Assembly: GCA_015494395.1 (NCBI GenBank)
Contig: WGBG01000074.1
Coordinates: forward strand, 1-44,048
Origin: Deltaproteobacteria bacterium
GTDB taxonomy: Bacteria; Desulfobacterota; Dissulfuribacteria; Dissulfuribacterales; QOAL01
DNA: 44,048 nucleotides
Reading direction: 5' to 3'
Of this stretch, positions 29,993-38,556 are shown one piece after another. A program made the translations under genes and the position numbers. The notes under the pieces are model-generated. The model saw only the letters and a program-made list of their open reading frames with translations, was not told the DNA's origin and ran no database searches. How positions within the stretch are numbered: position 1 is the stretch's first letter; each line of letters begins with the position of its first letter.

Positions 29993-30010
29993 TGTAGTAT
30001 CCTCCCCCTT

Positions 30011-30053
30011 AACTTTCATGACATGGAAGTTGTTACCCCCTGACATGAAAGTT
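30011..30053. promoter_or_regulatory. Candidate operator: three AACTTYCATG half-sites upstream of the likely acs start
   Basis: AACTTTCATG (30011-30020), inverted CATGGAAGTT (30022-30031, 9/10) and inverted CATGAAAGTT (30044-30053, exact); the second and third are spaced 22 bp. Confidence 0.4.
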
Positions 30054-30054
30054 G

Positions 30055-30133
30055 GCTCAAAGTTCAAAGCCGTAAGCTGAAAGCAAACAGGACTTATTTG
30101 ACTTTGAGCCTTGAGCTTTCAGCTTTGAGCTAT
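30055..30133 (+). repeat. Hairpin intergenic repeat, family 2, copy 1
   Basis: AGCTGAAAGC (30075-30084) / GCTTTCAGCT (30115-30124) perfect 10-bp stem; homologous to 38557-38636. Confidence 0.7.
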
Positions 30134-30239
30134 TCTCACTGTAAAAGAATATATTGTATTGCCGTAACCGGATATTCAGTAAACATAACAGCCCGGTTAT
30201 GCCATCAAACATAGCCTGATTAAGGAAAAGATGAAAGCC

Positions 30240-31004
30240 CTAAGTCACCTCATCCCTTACGCGTGCAAGGCACTCGTTAAACACCATGTATCTTGCCTCG
30301 CGCTCATTATTTACCTTGTCAAGAATATCTGGGAAATTGGCAATGTCCAAAGGACTCAGGCAGGTGTCAACTCCAAGGGAGAATGCCTGCATGGTGTCGA
30401 ATCTGTTGCCATTTATTGATATGTGAATAACCAGTATCTGCCTCCTGACATCCATGCCCATGTTGTTGATCCAGTTCAGGATCTCCTGAAGCCTGTCCTC
30501 GGGCTCAGGTCCTGACTGGTAAAGCACGATCAGGTCATAAACATGATACCTGAACCGAGCCTGCACCTCTCCTGCGCTTGAAACCTGCCGTACCTCATAT
30601 TCCTTTTCCTTTAACTTTTCCTGAAGCTGTTTCATTGCCTCATAATCAGGACAGAACACAAGGGCGGTTTTGGTTCCGGGCTCAAAAAACTCAAGTCCTG
30701 AGTCGTCATCTTCCAGCATGGACGTTTGGGCCGAGGCTGATCCTGGTGAAGCAGAACCTGTATTTTCTGAATGGTCATTTTTGTCCTGCATGCCGGTTTC
30801 CATACCTTCTGAACCTGGAGAAGTGTATGAGCCGGAATCCGAGGCCATATCTTGGGCCGTATTCATGCCATTGGCACTGTCCGGCGCAGTTATCTCCATG
30901 CGATTGCCACAGCCCGGACACTTCATTACTACTTTTCCGGAAAGCGGGATCTTGCTGTCATCTATTCTGTACTTTTTTCCACATCCTGAACAAGTGATAT
31001 TCAC
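30240..31004 (-). CDS. MJ0042-type zinc-ribbon protein with C-terminal degenerate receiver-like domain
   Basis: N-terminal ITCSGCGKKYRIDDSKIPLSGKVVMKCPGCGNRMEI; acidic/Ser linker; C-terminal ALVFCPDYEAMKQLQEKLKEKEYEVRQVSSAGEVQARFRYHVYDLIVLYQ...ILVIHISINGNRFDTMQAFSLGVDTCLSPLD has receiver-like spacing. Confidence 0.7.
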   Translation of the reverse strand: MNITCSGCGKKYRIDDSKIPLSGKVVMKCPGCGNRMEITAPDSANGMNTAQDMASDSGSYTSPGSEGMETGMQDKNDHSENTGSASPGSASAQTSMLEDDDSGLEFFEPGTKTALVFCPDYEAMKQLQEKLKEKEYEVRQVSSAGEVQARFRYHVYDLIVLYQSGPEPEDRLQEILNWINNMGMDVRRQILVIHISINGNRFDTMQAFSLGVDTCLSPLDIANFPDILDKVNNEREARYMVFNECLARVRDEVT

Positions 31005-31037
31005 TTTTTACTCCTGTGATATGAAACTGATATGTAA

Positions 31038-31433
31038 TTATGCAGGCTGTATGACGATTTCATCACCGTCGGATTCCTGTTTTGGGTCCGGACCAAAACG
31101 GTTATCACCCGGTGTGCCGTCAAGTATCATAAATACCAGGATAACTGCCCAGCCGATAAGCGGGATCAGTAAAATGAGCAGCCACCATCCACTCCTGTTG
31201 GTATCGTGAAGCCTTCTTACAGTAACTGCAAGACTGGGGACAAGTACTGCAAGTCCATAAAGCGTTCCAAAGAGCCCAACTCCGCTTTCTGCACTGTATG
31301 TCCCAAGGAAGCCATCCAGAATTCCCAGTGCAATGCTTATGATGGTGTTTATGAGCACAAACATCCAGTATTCCTTGCGCCGTGCCCTTCCGCTAAAGTC
31401 GGCGTATTTTTTTAAAACCCTTATGTACCAGTC
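31038..31433 (-). CDS. DUF805 family membrane protein (start revised from 31478)
   Basis: MDWYIRVLKKYADFSGRARRKEYWMFVLINTIISIAL...LAVTVRRLHDTNRSGWWLLILLIPLIGWAVILVFMILDGTPGDNRFGPDP. Confidence 0.9.
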   Translation of the reverse strand, partial: DWYIRVLKKYADFSGRARRKEYWMFVLINTIISIALGILDGFLGTYSAESGVGLFGTLYGLAVLVPSLAVTVRRLHDTNRSGWWLLILLIPLIGWAVILVFMILDGTPGDNRFGPDPKQESDGDEIVIQPA

Positions 31434-31458
31434 CATATGAATCTCCCTCAAACGTCTA

Positions 31459-32616
31459 TTATCGGTACTCGTTGTCAATTACCAGGTCTTCGATATCAGA
31501 GGTCTTTTCACCCTTCTGGGACTTGACCTTGTCAATTCCCTGTCTCACCCTGGACTTGTTACTAGCATAGGCAAGAGCTATATCTTCCTTTATTTCACCT
31601 GATTCAAACAGCCTTACCAGGTGCTGGTCAAATGTCTGCATGTCATAGGCATTACCAGACTCAATAATCTCGTAAAAGGTCTTGCCCTCCCGTTCGCCAT
31701 TTATAATGGCATCCTTGACCCTGATATTGTTCTGCATGATGTCAAAGATTGCGATGCGTCCCCCGCCCTCTTTGGGGAGAAGCCGCTGGCCAACCACCCA
31801 GCGTACTGCATCGGCAAGCCTTACCCTGACCTGGCGCTCCTCCTCAGAGGAAAACATACCTATGATACGGTTTATTGTATGGCCTGCACTCATTGTATGA
31901 AGCGTGCTGAAGACAAGGTGACCGGTTTCAGATGCGTTAAGTGCGATCTCCATGGTCTCCCTGTCACGGATCTCGCCGACCAGTACCACGTTTGGTGCCT
32001 GCCTCAGGGCAGCTCTGAGCCCGTTTGCAAAGGTATCAAAGTCCTGCCCCAGCTCCCTCTGGTTAAATGTTGCCTTTTTGTGAGGATGGACATATTCAAT
32101 GGGATCCTCCAGGGTAACCACATGAAGGTTGTCCTTCTTGTTAATGGCGTCCAGGATTGCAGCAAGAGATGTGGTTTTACCAGTGCCTGTAGCACCAGTA
32201 AAAAGTATGATACCGTTCTTTTCCCCTGCCATTTTCATAAAACATTCTGGCAGGTTAAGTTCTTCGATGGTGGGGACGCGGCTTTCAAGCTTTCTCATTA
32301 CAATGCTTGTTGTGCCGCGCTGTGAAAAGATGTTTACACGGAATCTGGGACCGTCGGGCAGATTGTAGGAAAAGTCACATGAGCCGTGCCTGAAATAATC
32401 GGTGAGCAGGCGCCTGTTGTCCTGTATCAGTGTCAGGGCCATCTGCTCGGTCTGAAAGGGGGTAAGCACTCCCCCTGCAAGATTTATATTTACCTCGTGA
32501 AGCCTGCCATCTGCTGCCACCTGACACGGGCGGCCAACTGTAAAATTCAGGTCGGAGATGCCCTTTCTTGCAACAAGCATGTCCTGTATAATCTGGTCAA
32601 GATCAATCTTTTTCAT
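31459..32616 (-). CDS. PilT/PilU-family type IV pilus retraction ATPase (second paralogue)
   Basis: ILFTGATGTGKTTSLAAILDAIN, VVTLEDPIEYVHPHKKATFNQRELGQDFDTFANGLRAALRQAPNVVLVGEIRDRETMEIALNASETGHLVFSTLHT. Confidence 0.92.
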   Translation of the reverse strand: MKKIDLDQIIQDMLVARKGISDLNFTVGRPCQVAADGRLHEVNINLAGGVLTPFQTEQMALTLIQDNRRLLTDYFRHGSCDFSYNLPDGPRFRVNIFSQRGTTSIVMRKLESRVPTIEELNLPECFMKMAGEKNGIILFTGATGTGKTTSLAAILDAINKKDNLHVVTLEDPIEYVHPHKKATFNQRELGQDFDTFANGLRAALRQAPNVVLVGEIRDRETMEIALNASETGHLVFSTLHTMSAGHTINRIIGMFSSEEERQVRVRLADAVRWVVGQRLLPKEGGGRIAIFDIMQNNIRVKDAIINGEREGKTFYEIIESGNAYDMQTFDQHLVRLFESGEIKEDIALAYASNKSRVRQGIDKVKSQKGEKTSDIEDLVIDNEYR

Positions 32617-33701
32617 TACCCTACCTCTGTAAAGTCAGCCGGTGCACTCTTTGCAAATGGCTTGAACTTGGCCTTGTCCACGCACTTTGTATATGCCTCA
32701 TCCGGGTCAATCTTTCCTGCCTGCAGCAGGTCCATAATGGCATCGTCAAGTGTCTGCATGCCGTATTTCTTTCCGGTCTGCATGGATGACGGGATCTGGT
32801 AGGTTTTACCCTCGCGGATAAGGTTCCTCACCGCAGGGGTTGCAATGAGAATCTCAAAGGCAACGCATCGTCCCTTGACATCTATCCGCCTGAACATGGT
32901 CTGGGAAATTACTGCCCTCAGCGCGTCTGCAAGGGTTGCGCGAACCTGCGGCTGCTGGTGGGTTGGAAATATCTCGATTACCCTGTCAACGGTCTTTGCA
33001 GCACTGATGGTATGAAGGGTTCCCATTACAAGGTGACCTGTCATGGCTGCCTCAATGGCCAGGGATATGGTTTCAAGGTCCCTCATTTCGCCGACCAGTA
33101 TGATATCAGGGTCTTCACGAAGTGCCCCTCTGAGGGCAGCACTGAAACTCTTGGTATGGGTGCCTACCTCCCTGTGATTTACCAGACAGCCCTTGTTTTC
33201 GTGCACAAATTCGATGGGGTCTTCAACAGTGAGGATGTGATCCTTGCGGTTACGGTTTGCATGGTCAATAATGGCTGCAAGGGTTGTTGACTTACCACTT
33301 CCAGTAGGGCCTGTTACCAGCACCAGTCCTCTTGGAAGCATTGCAAGCTTGGTCATGATCTGTGGCAGCCCCAACTTTTCAGCAGAGAGAATTTCACTGG
33401 GGATTTCCCTGAATACCGCACCGATTCCATATTTCTGCATGAAGAAATTGGCACGGTACCTGGCCAGATTGGGGATCTCATAACCAAAGTCCACATCTCC
33501 TGTCTCTTCAAACTGTTTAATCTTGTCCTCAGGGGCAATTTCATAAAGCATTGCCTTGAGTTCATCGTTTTCCAGTACCTTGTACTTGACCCTCTGCAGT
33601 TCTCCCTGAAGCCTCAAAACCGGCGGGGAGCCTGAGGTCAGGTGAAGGTCAGAACCACCCTGTTCGTTAAGGAGTTTGAAAAAAGCATCTATCTTGGCCA
33701 T
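32616..33701 (-). CDS. pilT: Type IV pilus retraction ATPase PilT (start revised from 33869)
   Basis: MAKIDAFFKLLNEQGGSDLHLTSGSPPVLRLQGEL; LVTGPTGSGKSTTLAAIIDHAN; EDPIEFVHENKGCLVNHREVGTHTKSFSAALRGALREDPDIILVGEMRDLETISLAIEAAMTGHLVMGTLHT. GGTGAAATA precedes ATG 33701; TAATG overlap with the next gene. Confidence 0.94.
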   Translation of the reverse strand: MAKIDAFFKLLNEQGGSDLHLTSGSPPVLRLQGELQRVKYKVLENDELKAMLYEIAPEDKIKQFEETGDVDFGYEIPNLARYRANFFMQKYGIGAVFREIPSEILSAEKLGLPQIMTKLAMLPRGLVLVTGPTGSGKSTTLAAIIDHANRNRKDHILTVEDPIEFVHENKGCLVNHREVGTHTKSFSAALRGALREDPDIILVGEMRDLETISLAIEAAMTGHLVMGTLHTISAAKTVDRVIEIFPTHQQPQVRATLADALRAVISQTMFRRIDVKGRCVAFEILIATPAVRNLIREGKTYQIPSSMQTGKKYGMQTLDDAIMDLLQAGKIDPDEAYTKCVDKAKFKPFAKSAPADFTEVG

Positions 33702-33984
33702 TATTTCACCTGTGATAAATTGTGTCTTGTGGGGAATAGGATGAATGTTTTGTCCATGTTTTGTTAATCGGTAACAGGTCCAAAAACTTAAACCTTCATG
33801 CTGCACTCCGAACTGATAAATTTGCCAATTGCTGGATTTAGCTAAAACATGAATCCAAGCGCTCCCCAATAAGCCCTTTACCCTCTTTAGCTGAAAATCG
33901 CTTTACTTGCGGACTCAGCGAACTTAAAATATCACAAACCTGTTTTTCCACGTGAGCTGTTTACAAAAACAAGACCGGAGCAAC

Positions 33985-34659
33985 ATGAAATATATTGATT
34001 CTGCCATAGTCAAACTCACTGACGTATCCAAGAGATACACGGTTGAAAACCTTGCCCTTCACAGGGTTTCGCTTGAGGTACAGAAGGGTGAATTTATCTT
34101 CCTTACAGGGCCAAGTGGATCTGGCAAGAGTACGCTTCTAAAGCTGCTGTTCTGTGCTGAAAGGCCTACAGAGGGGACGATTCGTGTAGATGGAATGGAT
34201 ATATCAACTCTCACCCCTTCCCAGATCCCAATGCTGCGTCGAAGGGTCGGGGTCATTTTTCAGGACTTCAAACTCCTTGGCCGTCACACGGTCTTTGATA
34301 ATGTTGCCCTGAGCCTTGAGGTATTGGGGCTGAAGACCTCACAGGTTGAAAAACGGGTAAGGGAGATTGTTGCCAATGTGGGACTCATAGGAAAACTTGA
34401 GCAAAAGGCAATAGAACTCTCTGGCGGAGAACAGCAGCGTGTTGCAATTGCGCGGGCTGTTGTGAACCGGCCGCCTATTATTCTCGCAGACGAACCCACC
34501 GGAAACCTCGACAGGGACAGGACAAACGAGGTCATGGAGCTTATGGAAGAACTTAATGCCAGAGGTACTACCATAATATTTGCCACCCATGATGAAAAAC
34601 TTTTTGAAAATACGCACAGACGTGTAGTCAGGCTTGAAAACGGCAGGTTAGTGAAATGA
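33985..34659 (+). CDS. ftsE: Cell division ATP-binding protein FtsE (start revised from 33952)
   Basis: FIFLTGPSGSGKSTLLKLLFCAERPTEGTIRVDG, RRRVGVIFQDFKLLGRHTVFDNVALSLEV, LSGGEQQRVAIARAVVNRPPIILADEPTGNLD; followed by ftsX with ATGA overlap. Confidence 0.95.
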   Translation: MKYIDSAIVKLTDVSKRYTVENLALHRVSLEVQKGEFIFLTGPSGSGKSTLLKLLFCAERPTEGTIRVDGMDISTLTPSQIPMLRRRVGVIFQDFKLLGRHTVFDNVALSLEVLGLKTSQVEKRVREIVANVGLIGKLEQKAIELSGGEQQRVAIARAVVNRPPIILADEPTGNLDRDRTNEVMELMEELNARGTTIIFATHDEKLFENTHRRVVRLENGRLVK

Positions 34660-35540
34660 TAGCCGGCATAATTTATAAACGTGCATTATCTGATATCAGG
34701 CAGAACCTCACCAATCAGGCCATGACCATACTTGTAGTTACCCTGTCCATGCTGCTTCTGCTGTTCTTTGCTCTGTTTTCCTTTAACCTCAGGCATTTTG
34801 TGGAAGAACTCGGGTCAAAACTTGGTATCGTGGTCTATTTGAAAAAAGAGGTTCCCCAGGAGAGTATCCCTGCACTATACAAGCGTATTTCAGAGCTGAA
34901 AGGCATTGAATCTGTAAACTACACATCCTCTGAAGATGCCTTCAGAAAGCTCAAGAAGTACCTTGCTGATGAGCAGCAGGTGCTCGAGGGTGTGGATGCC
35001 ACCTTCCTCCCCCCCTCTTTTGAGATACAGATAGACCGTGCGGTATTTAATATTGAGCGCATAAGAGAGGTTGCTGCAGAGCTCAGTACCTGGAAGGAGG
35101 TCTCAAAGGTCCAGTATGGACAGGAGTGGATAGACCGTCTTGAGGTCTTCTCTGGCCTGACCCAGAGGGCACTTGTTGGAGCAGGTCTCCTTCTCCTTAT
35201 AACCACGGCCTTTGTGGTGGCAAATACCATTAAGCTCACCACTTATGCACGTCAAGACGAGCTTGAGATTCTGAGGCTTGTGGGGGCAACCAACATGTTT
35301 ATCGCAGGTCCCTTTCTGCTCGAGGCATTTTTTCAGGGGCTGGCCGGATCACTCCTTGCTACAGTAATAGTTTATGCAACCACCCAGTACCTGCAGTCGC
35401 TTTTATCACAGCATCCACTGTTCAAGGAGGTTGAACTGGTCTTTTTGCCACTTTCCTATACCGCTGGAATAATTGGCGGCAGTATTATTGTCTGCATTAC
35501 CGGCACTGCAATTTCAATGCGCAGGTTTCTGAAGCTGTAA
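34656..35540 (+). CDS. ftsX: Cell division protein FtsX
   Basis: Four TM topology; ALSDIRQNLTNQAMTILVVTLSMLLLLFFALFSFNL; ARQDELEILRLVGATNMFIAGPFLLEAFFQGLAGS; adjacent to ftsE. Confidence 0.93.
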   Translation: MIAGIIYKRALSDIRQNLTNQAMTILVVTLSMLLLLFFALFSFNLRHFVEELGSKLGIVVYLKKEVPQESIPALYKRISELKGIESVNYTSSEDAFRKLKKYLADEQQVLEGVDATFLPPSFEIQIDRAVFNIERIREVAAELSTWKEVSKVQYGQEWIDRLEVFSGLTQRALVGAGLLLLITTAFVVANTIKLTTYARQDELEILRLVGATNMFIAGPFLLEAFFQGLAGSLLATVIVYATTQYLQSLLSQHPLFKEVELVFLPLSYTAGIIGGSIIVCITGTAISMRRFLKL

Positions 35541-35625
35541 CCGGTATTGTATGGGTTTAATGCCTCTGTTCATGGATGCTTCCCTGCTGATGAGAGTTGA
35601 CCAATGGTCCTGTTTTTCCGTTATT

Positions 35626-36831
35626 ATGTTCAGAAGATTTGAGTTACTATTACTTATAACATGCGTGTTAACGTGGAGCCTGGTTTTATCTTCCGGGGCC
35701 GGTTTTGCACAGGAACCTGAAAATGCAGAGACGCTCAGGCAGGAGATAGACGTACAGCGCAGTCGGCTTGAATCCCTTGAACAGAATATTAAGAAGAACA
35801 AAAGCCGGATCATAAAGGTAGAAAAGGGAAAGATTGAGGTACTTTCCGAGCTTCAGGAACTGGACAGGAAGATAGAGGAGGCATGGGACAGGCTTGATGC
35901 AGTAAAAAAGCAATGGTCAGCAGCAGAGCTTGAGCTTGAAATTATCCGTCAGGAACTTGAAAAAATCCAGTGCAAGGCCGATGCATTAAAGGAATACACC
36001 GAAGAGCGGCTTATAGCCCTCAGGGAGATGGGAATGGTTGGTGCGCTTAACATACTCTTTAAGGCAGAGAGCCTCCCTGATTTTATGGCTAGAGAGCAGT
36101 ATCTGAAACTTATTATCAGGCATGACAGGGAGAAGAGGCAGGAATATCTTGAGATTATAAGCAAACTTGAAAAGAAAAAACCTGTTCTTGAACAGAAAAA
36201 CAGGGAGTTTGCAAGACTCTCCAGGGATGTTGAGGAGCAGGCGCGTCTGCTTGAACAACGCAAGGAAGAAAGGGAGGTATTTTTACAAGAACTTGAGAAG
36301 AAGGGCAGGAAATACGCAGAGATGCTGAAGGAGCTTAAAAAGGCAAAAAAATCTCTGCAGGCAGTAATAGATGACCTTAATAATGACCTGAAATTCTATA
36401 CAGGACCAACTGAACAGGAGCTTGGCAGTTTTGCAGCACAGAAGGGCAAGTTAAATCCGCCTGTCATGGGTCCGGCATATCCAGTCTATGACAAGGGCTC
36501 TGCCTCCAGAGTGCGCGGCATCACCATAGCGGTTCCGTTTGGAAGTGAAATAAGGGCAATTTTTGACGGCAAGGTGATATATAACATGCCGCTCAAGGGA
36601 TTCGGGCAGGTTATCATCATAGATCATGGTGACGGCTATATGAGTCTTACGGCACAGGGCACAAAATTTTTTAAAAAAGTGGGGGAGGAAGTTGTTGAAG
36701 GAGATGTAATAGGTATAAGCGGTGGTGGACCCTGGAGAACAGAAGGAATTTATTTTGAATTGAGGCATGGAAAAAAACAAGAGAATCCATTAGATTGGTT
36801 TGATCCCAGGGTCATAGTGATGGGCCGCTAA
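35626..36831 (+). CDS. envC: EnvC-like murein hydrolase activator (degenerate LytM/M23 domain; start revised from 35551)
   Basis: Signal peptide, long coiled coil, C-terminal RVRGITIAVPFGSEIRAIFDGKVIYNMPLKGFGQVIIIDHGDGYMSLTAQ...GIYFELRHGKKQENPLDWFDPR; downstream of ftsEX. Confidence 0.85.
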   Translation: MFRRFELLLLITCVLTWSLVLSSGAGFAQEPENAETLRQEIDVQRSRLESLEQNIKKNKSRIIKVEKGKIEVLSELQELDRKIEEAWDRLDAVKKQWSAAELELEIIRQELEKIQCKADALKEYTEERLIALREMGMVGALNILFKAESLPDFMAREQYLKLIIRHDREKRQEYLEIISKLEKKKPVLEQKNREFARLSRDVEEQARLLEQRKEEREVFLQELEKKGRKYAEMLKELKKAKKSLQAVIDDLNNDLKFYTGPTEQELGSFAAQKGKLNPPVMGPAYPVYDKGSASRVRGITIAVPFGSEIRAIFDGKVIYNMPLKGFGQVIIIDHGDGYMSLTAQGTKFFKKVGEEVVEGDVIGISGGGPWRTEGIYFELRHGKKQENPLDWFDPRVIVMGR

Positions 36832-36863
36832 TGAATTCACTTCGTTAGAAAAGTTATAAATCC

Positions 36864-37077
36864 TTAAATCGTTGTATTTATTCAGCGTGGTAAATGGTCC
36901 TGTTTTGGAGTGACTCTGAAGAATTTCGTAGTTTTTCTTGGCGAAGCGCAGCCATAAAATCGCGTCTGTCTGAGCGAGGGACCAGCGAGTTTCGCGATTT
37001 TGGCTTAAGTTTGCCTTAGAATAACAAGGCCATTTAACAATCTCATTCAATAGATACGCTAAACAGTTACAAATCGT
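36864..37077. mobile_element. MITE-like palindromic element, copy B (core in plus orientation)
   Basis: Core TGGTCCTGTTTTGGAGTGACTCTGAAGAATTTCGTAGTTTTTCTTGGCGAAGCGCAGCC...GCGAGTTTCGCGATTTTGG has about 7 mismatches over ~110 bp versus copy A reverse complement; ends share TTCAGCGT and GTAACTGTTTAGCGTAT with copy A. Confidence 0.75.
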
Positions 37078-37114
37078 TCAAATCAGGATTCATTAAAATA
37101 TTGGAGTAAGAAAT

Positions 37115-38470
37115 ATGAAATCGCCTTTTGGTAAGAAACTCTTTTTGGTTTTAGTTGCAATGCTTGCCGCATTTTTCTTTGCTGCAGGCACCTACCAGGC
37201 AGGCAGGGTTGCCACTGCAGGTGACAGTGACACTTACGAGCAGTTACGCCTGTTTGCATCAGTGCTTGACCTGGTTCAAAGGGACTATGTAGAGCCTGTT
37301 GATGCGCAGAAACTGATATATGGGGCAATTGACGGCATGCTCACCTCCCTTGACCCTCATTCTTCTTTCATGAAACCTGAGGATTTCAAGGAACTCAAGG
37401 TTGAGACTAAGGGGAGTTTTACCGGAATCGGAATTGAAATTACCCTGGTTGACAGGGTGCTTACCATTGTATCCCCAATAGAGGGAACTCCGGCATACAG
37501 GGCAGGCCTTAAGGCAAACGACAAGATCGTCAAAATAGAGGGCAAGAGCACCAAAAACATGAGCCTGATTCAGGCAGTGAAGCTCCTCAGGGGACCAAAG
37601 GGCACAAAGGTAAAAATATCCATCTATAGAAAGGGATGGCATGATATCAAGGACTTTGTACTGGTGCGGGATGTTATACCCATAAAGAGTGTTAAGAGCC
37701 GTCTGCTTGAGAAGAGTTATGGGTATGTGAGGATAACAAACTTCCAGTCCAAGACATCTGATGATCTTCACAAGGCACTTAAAAAACTGGCCAAAGAGGG
37801 AGAACTTAAAGGGCTTGTGCTTGATCTTAGAAATAATCCCGGAGGTTTGCTGGACCAGGCTGTAAAGGTCTCTGATACATTCCTTGAAGAAGGGCTTATT
37901 GTATATACTGATGGACGACTTAAAGAACAGCAGATGAGATTTACTGCCCACAAATCAGGTACTGAGCCACCCTACCCTGTTGTAGTTTTGGTAAATGGCG
38001 GAAGCGCAAGCGCATCAGAAATTGTTGCAGGTGCGCTTCAGGACCACAAGCGGGCAATTATCCTTGGCACCCAGACCTTTGGAAAGGGTTCTGTCCAGAC
38101 AATCATTCCTCTTGAAGACGGTGCTGCAGTAAGGCTCACTACTGCCAGGTACTATACGCCAAACGGCAGATCCATTCAGGCAAAGGGAATTACCCCTGAT
38201 ATCATCGTGCCATTTGTGCCTGAGAAAGAGAAGAAGGACGAGGAATCCGAGGCATTCCACTTCCTGAAGGAAAAAGACCTTGAAGGTCATCTGACTGGTG
38301 AGGATGAGTCCAAGGATGATTCTTCTGAAAACAAGGGGGCTGAAGAAAAATCCGACAAGGGCGGAAAGGATACCTCAAAAAAGGCAGACGAAAAGCCTAT
38401 GGATAACCAGATGAAGGAGGCTCTTCGTATTCTAAAGGCGTGGTCAATATTTTCAGCCATGCAGAAATAA
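37115..38470 (+). CDS. ctpA: Carboxyl-terminal processing protease (S41A, PDZ)
   Basis: DGMLTSLDPHSSFMKPEDFKEL, PDZ GIGIEITLVDRVLTIVSPIEGTPAYRAGLKANDKIVKI, LRNNPGGLLDQAVKVSD, VLVNGGSASASEIVAGALQDHKRAIILGTQTFGKGSVQTIIPL. Confidence 0.95.
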   Translation: MKSPFGKKLFLVLVAMLAAFFFAAGTYQAGRVATAGDSDTYEQLRLFASVLDLVQRDYVEPVDAQKLIYGAIDGMLTSLDPHSSFMKPEDFKELKVETKGSFTGIGIEITLVDRVLTIVSPIEGTPAYRAGLKANDKIVKIEGKSTKNMSLIQAVKLLRGPKGTKVKISIYRKGWHDIKDFVLVRDVIPIKSVKSRLLEKSYGYVRITNFQSKTSDDLHKALKKLAKEGELKGLVLDLRNNPGGLLDQAVKVSDTFLEEGLIVYTDGRLKEQQMRFTAHKSGTEPPYPVVVLVNGGSASASEIVAGALQDHKRAIILGTQTFGKGSVQTIIPLEDGAAVRLTTARYYTPNGRSIQAKGITPDIIVPFVPEKEKKDEESEAFHFLKEKDLEGHLTGEDESKDDSSENKGAEEKSDKGGKDTSKKADEKPMDNQMKEALRILKAWSIFSAMQK

Positions 38471-38510
38471 AAAAATTTGACCGGCTGGTTCCCCGGTCTT
38501 AACGAACAAA

Positions 38511-38546
38511 AAAACGCAGCCTGATAAATTCAGGCTGCGTTTTTTT
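38511..38546. terminator. Bidirectional intrinsic terminator between ctpA and glutamate synthase genes
   Basis: AAAACGCAGCCTG-ATAAATT-CAGGCTGCGTTTTTTT: perfect stem with A-tract on the left and T-tract on the right, between two convergent genes. Confidence 0.92.
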
Positions 38547-38556
38547 AATGAAAGTC

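Noticed and set aside
31621-32325. 234-aa plus-strand ORF antisense to the second pilT-family gene
   Set aside because: Lies wholly opposite a strongly conserved ATPase; sequence is Cys/His-rich shadow translation without recognisable domain; typical antisense artefact. The same applies to most other 60-180 aa track ORFs (for example 23523-24077, 29255-29716, 41797-42294).
33837-33975. Possible third, decayed copy of the MITE-like element between pilT and ftsE (GCGCTCCCCAA, AAAATCGC, AAAACAAGACC fragments)
   Set aside because: Fragments occur in the wrong order and with too little contiguous identity; could be chance in an AT-rich intergenic region. A BLASTN of the element would decide.
36790-37050. 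86-aa minus-strand ORF between envC and ctpA
   Set aside because: Composed largely of the MITE-like element in antisense and of the envC 3' end; not a plausible protein.
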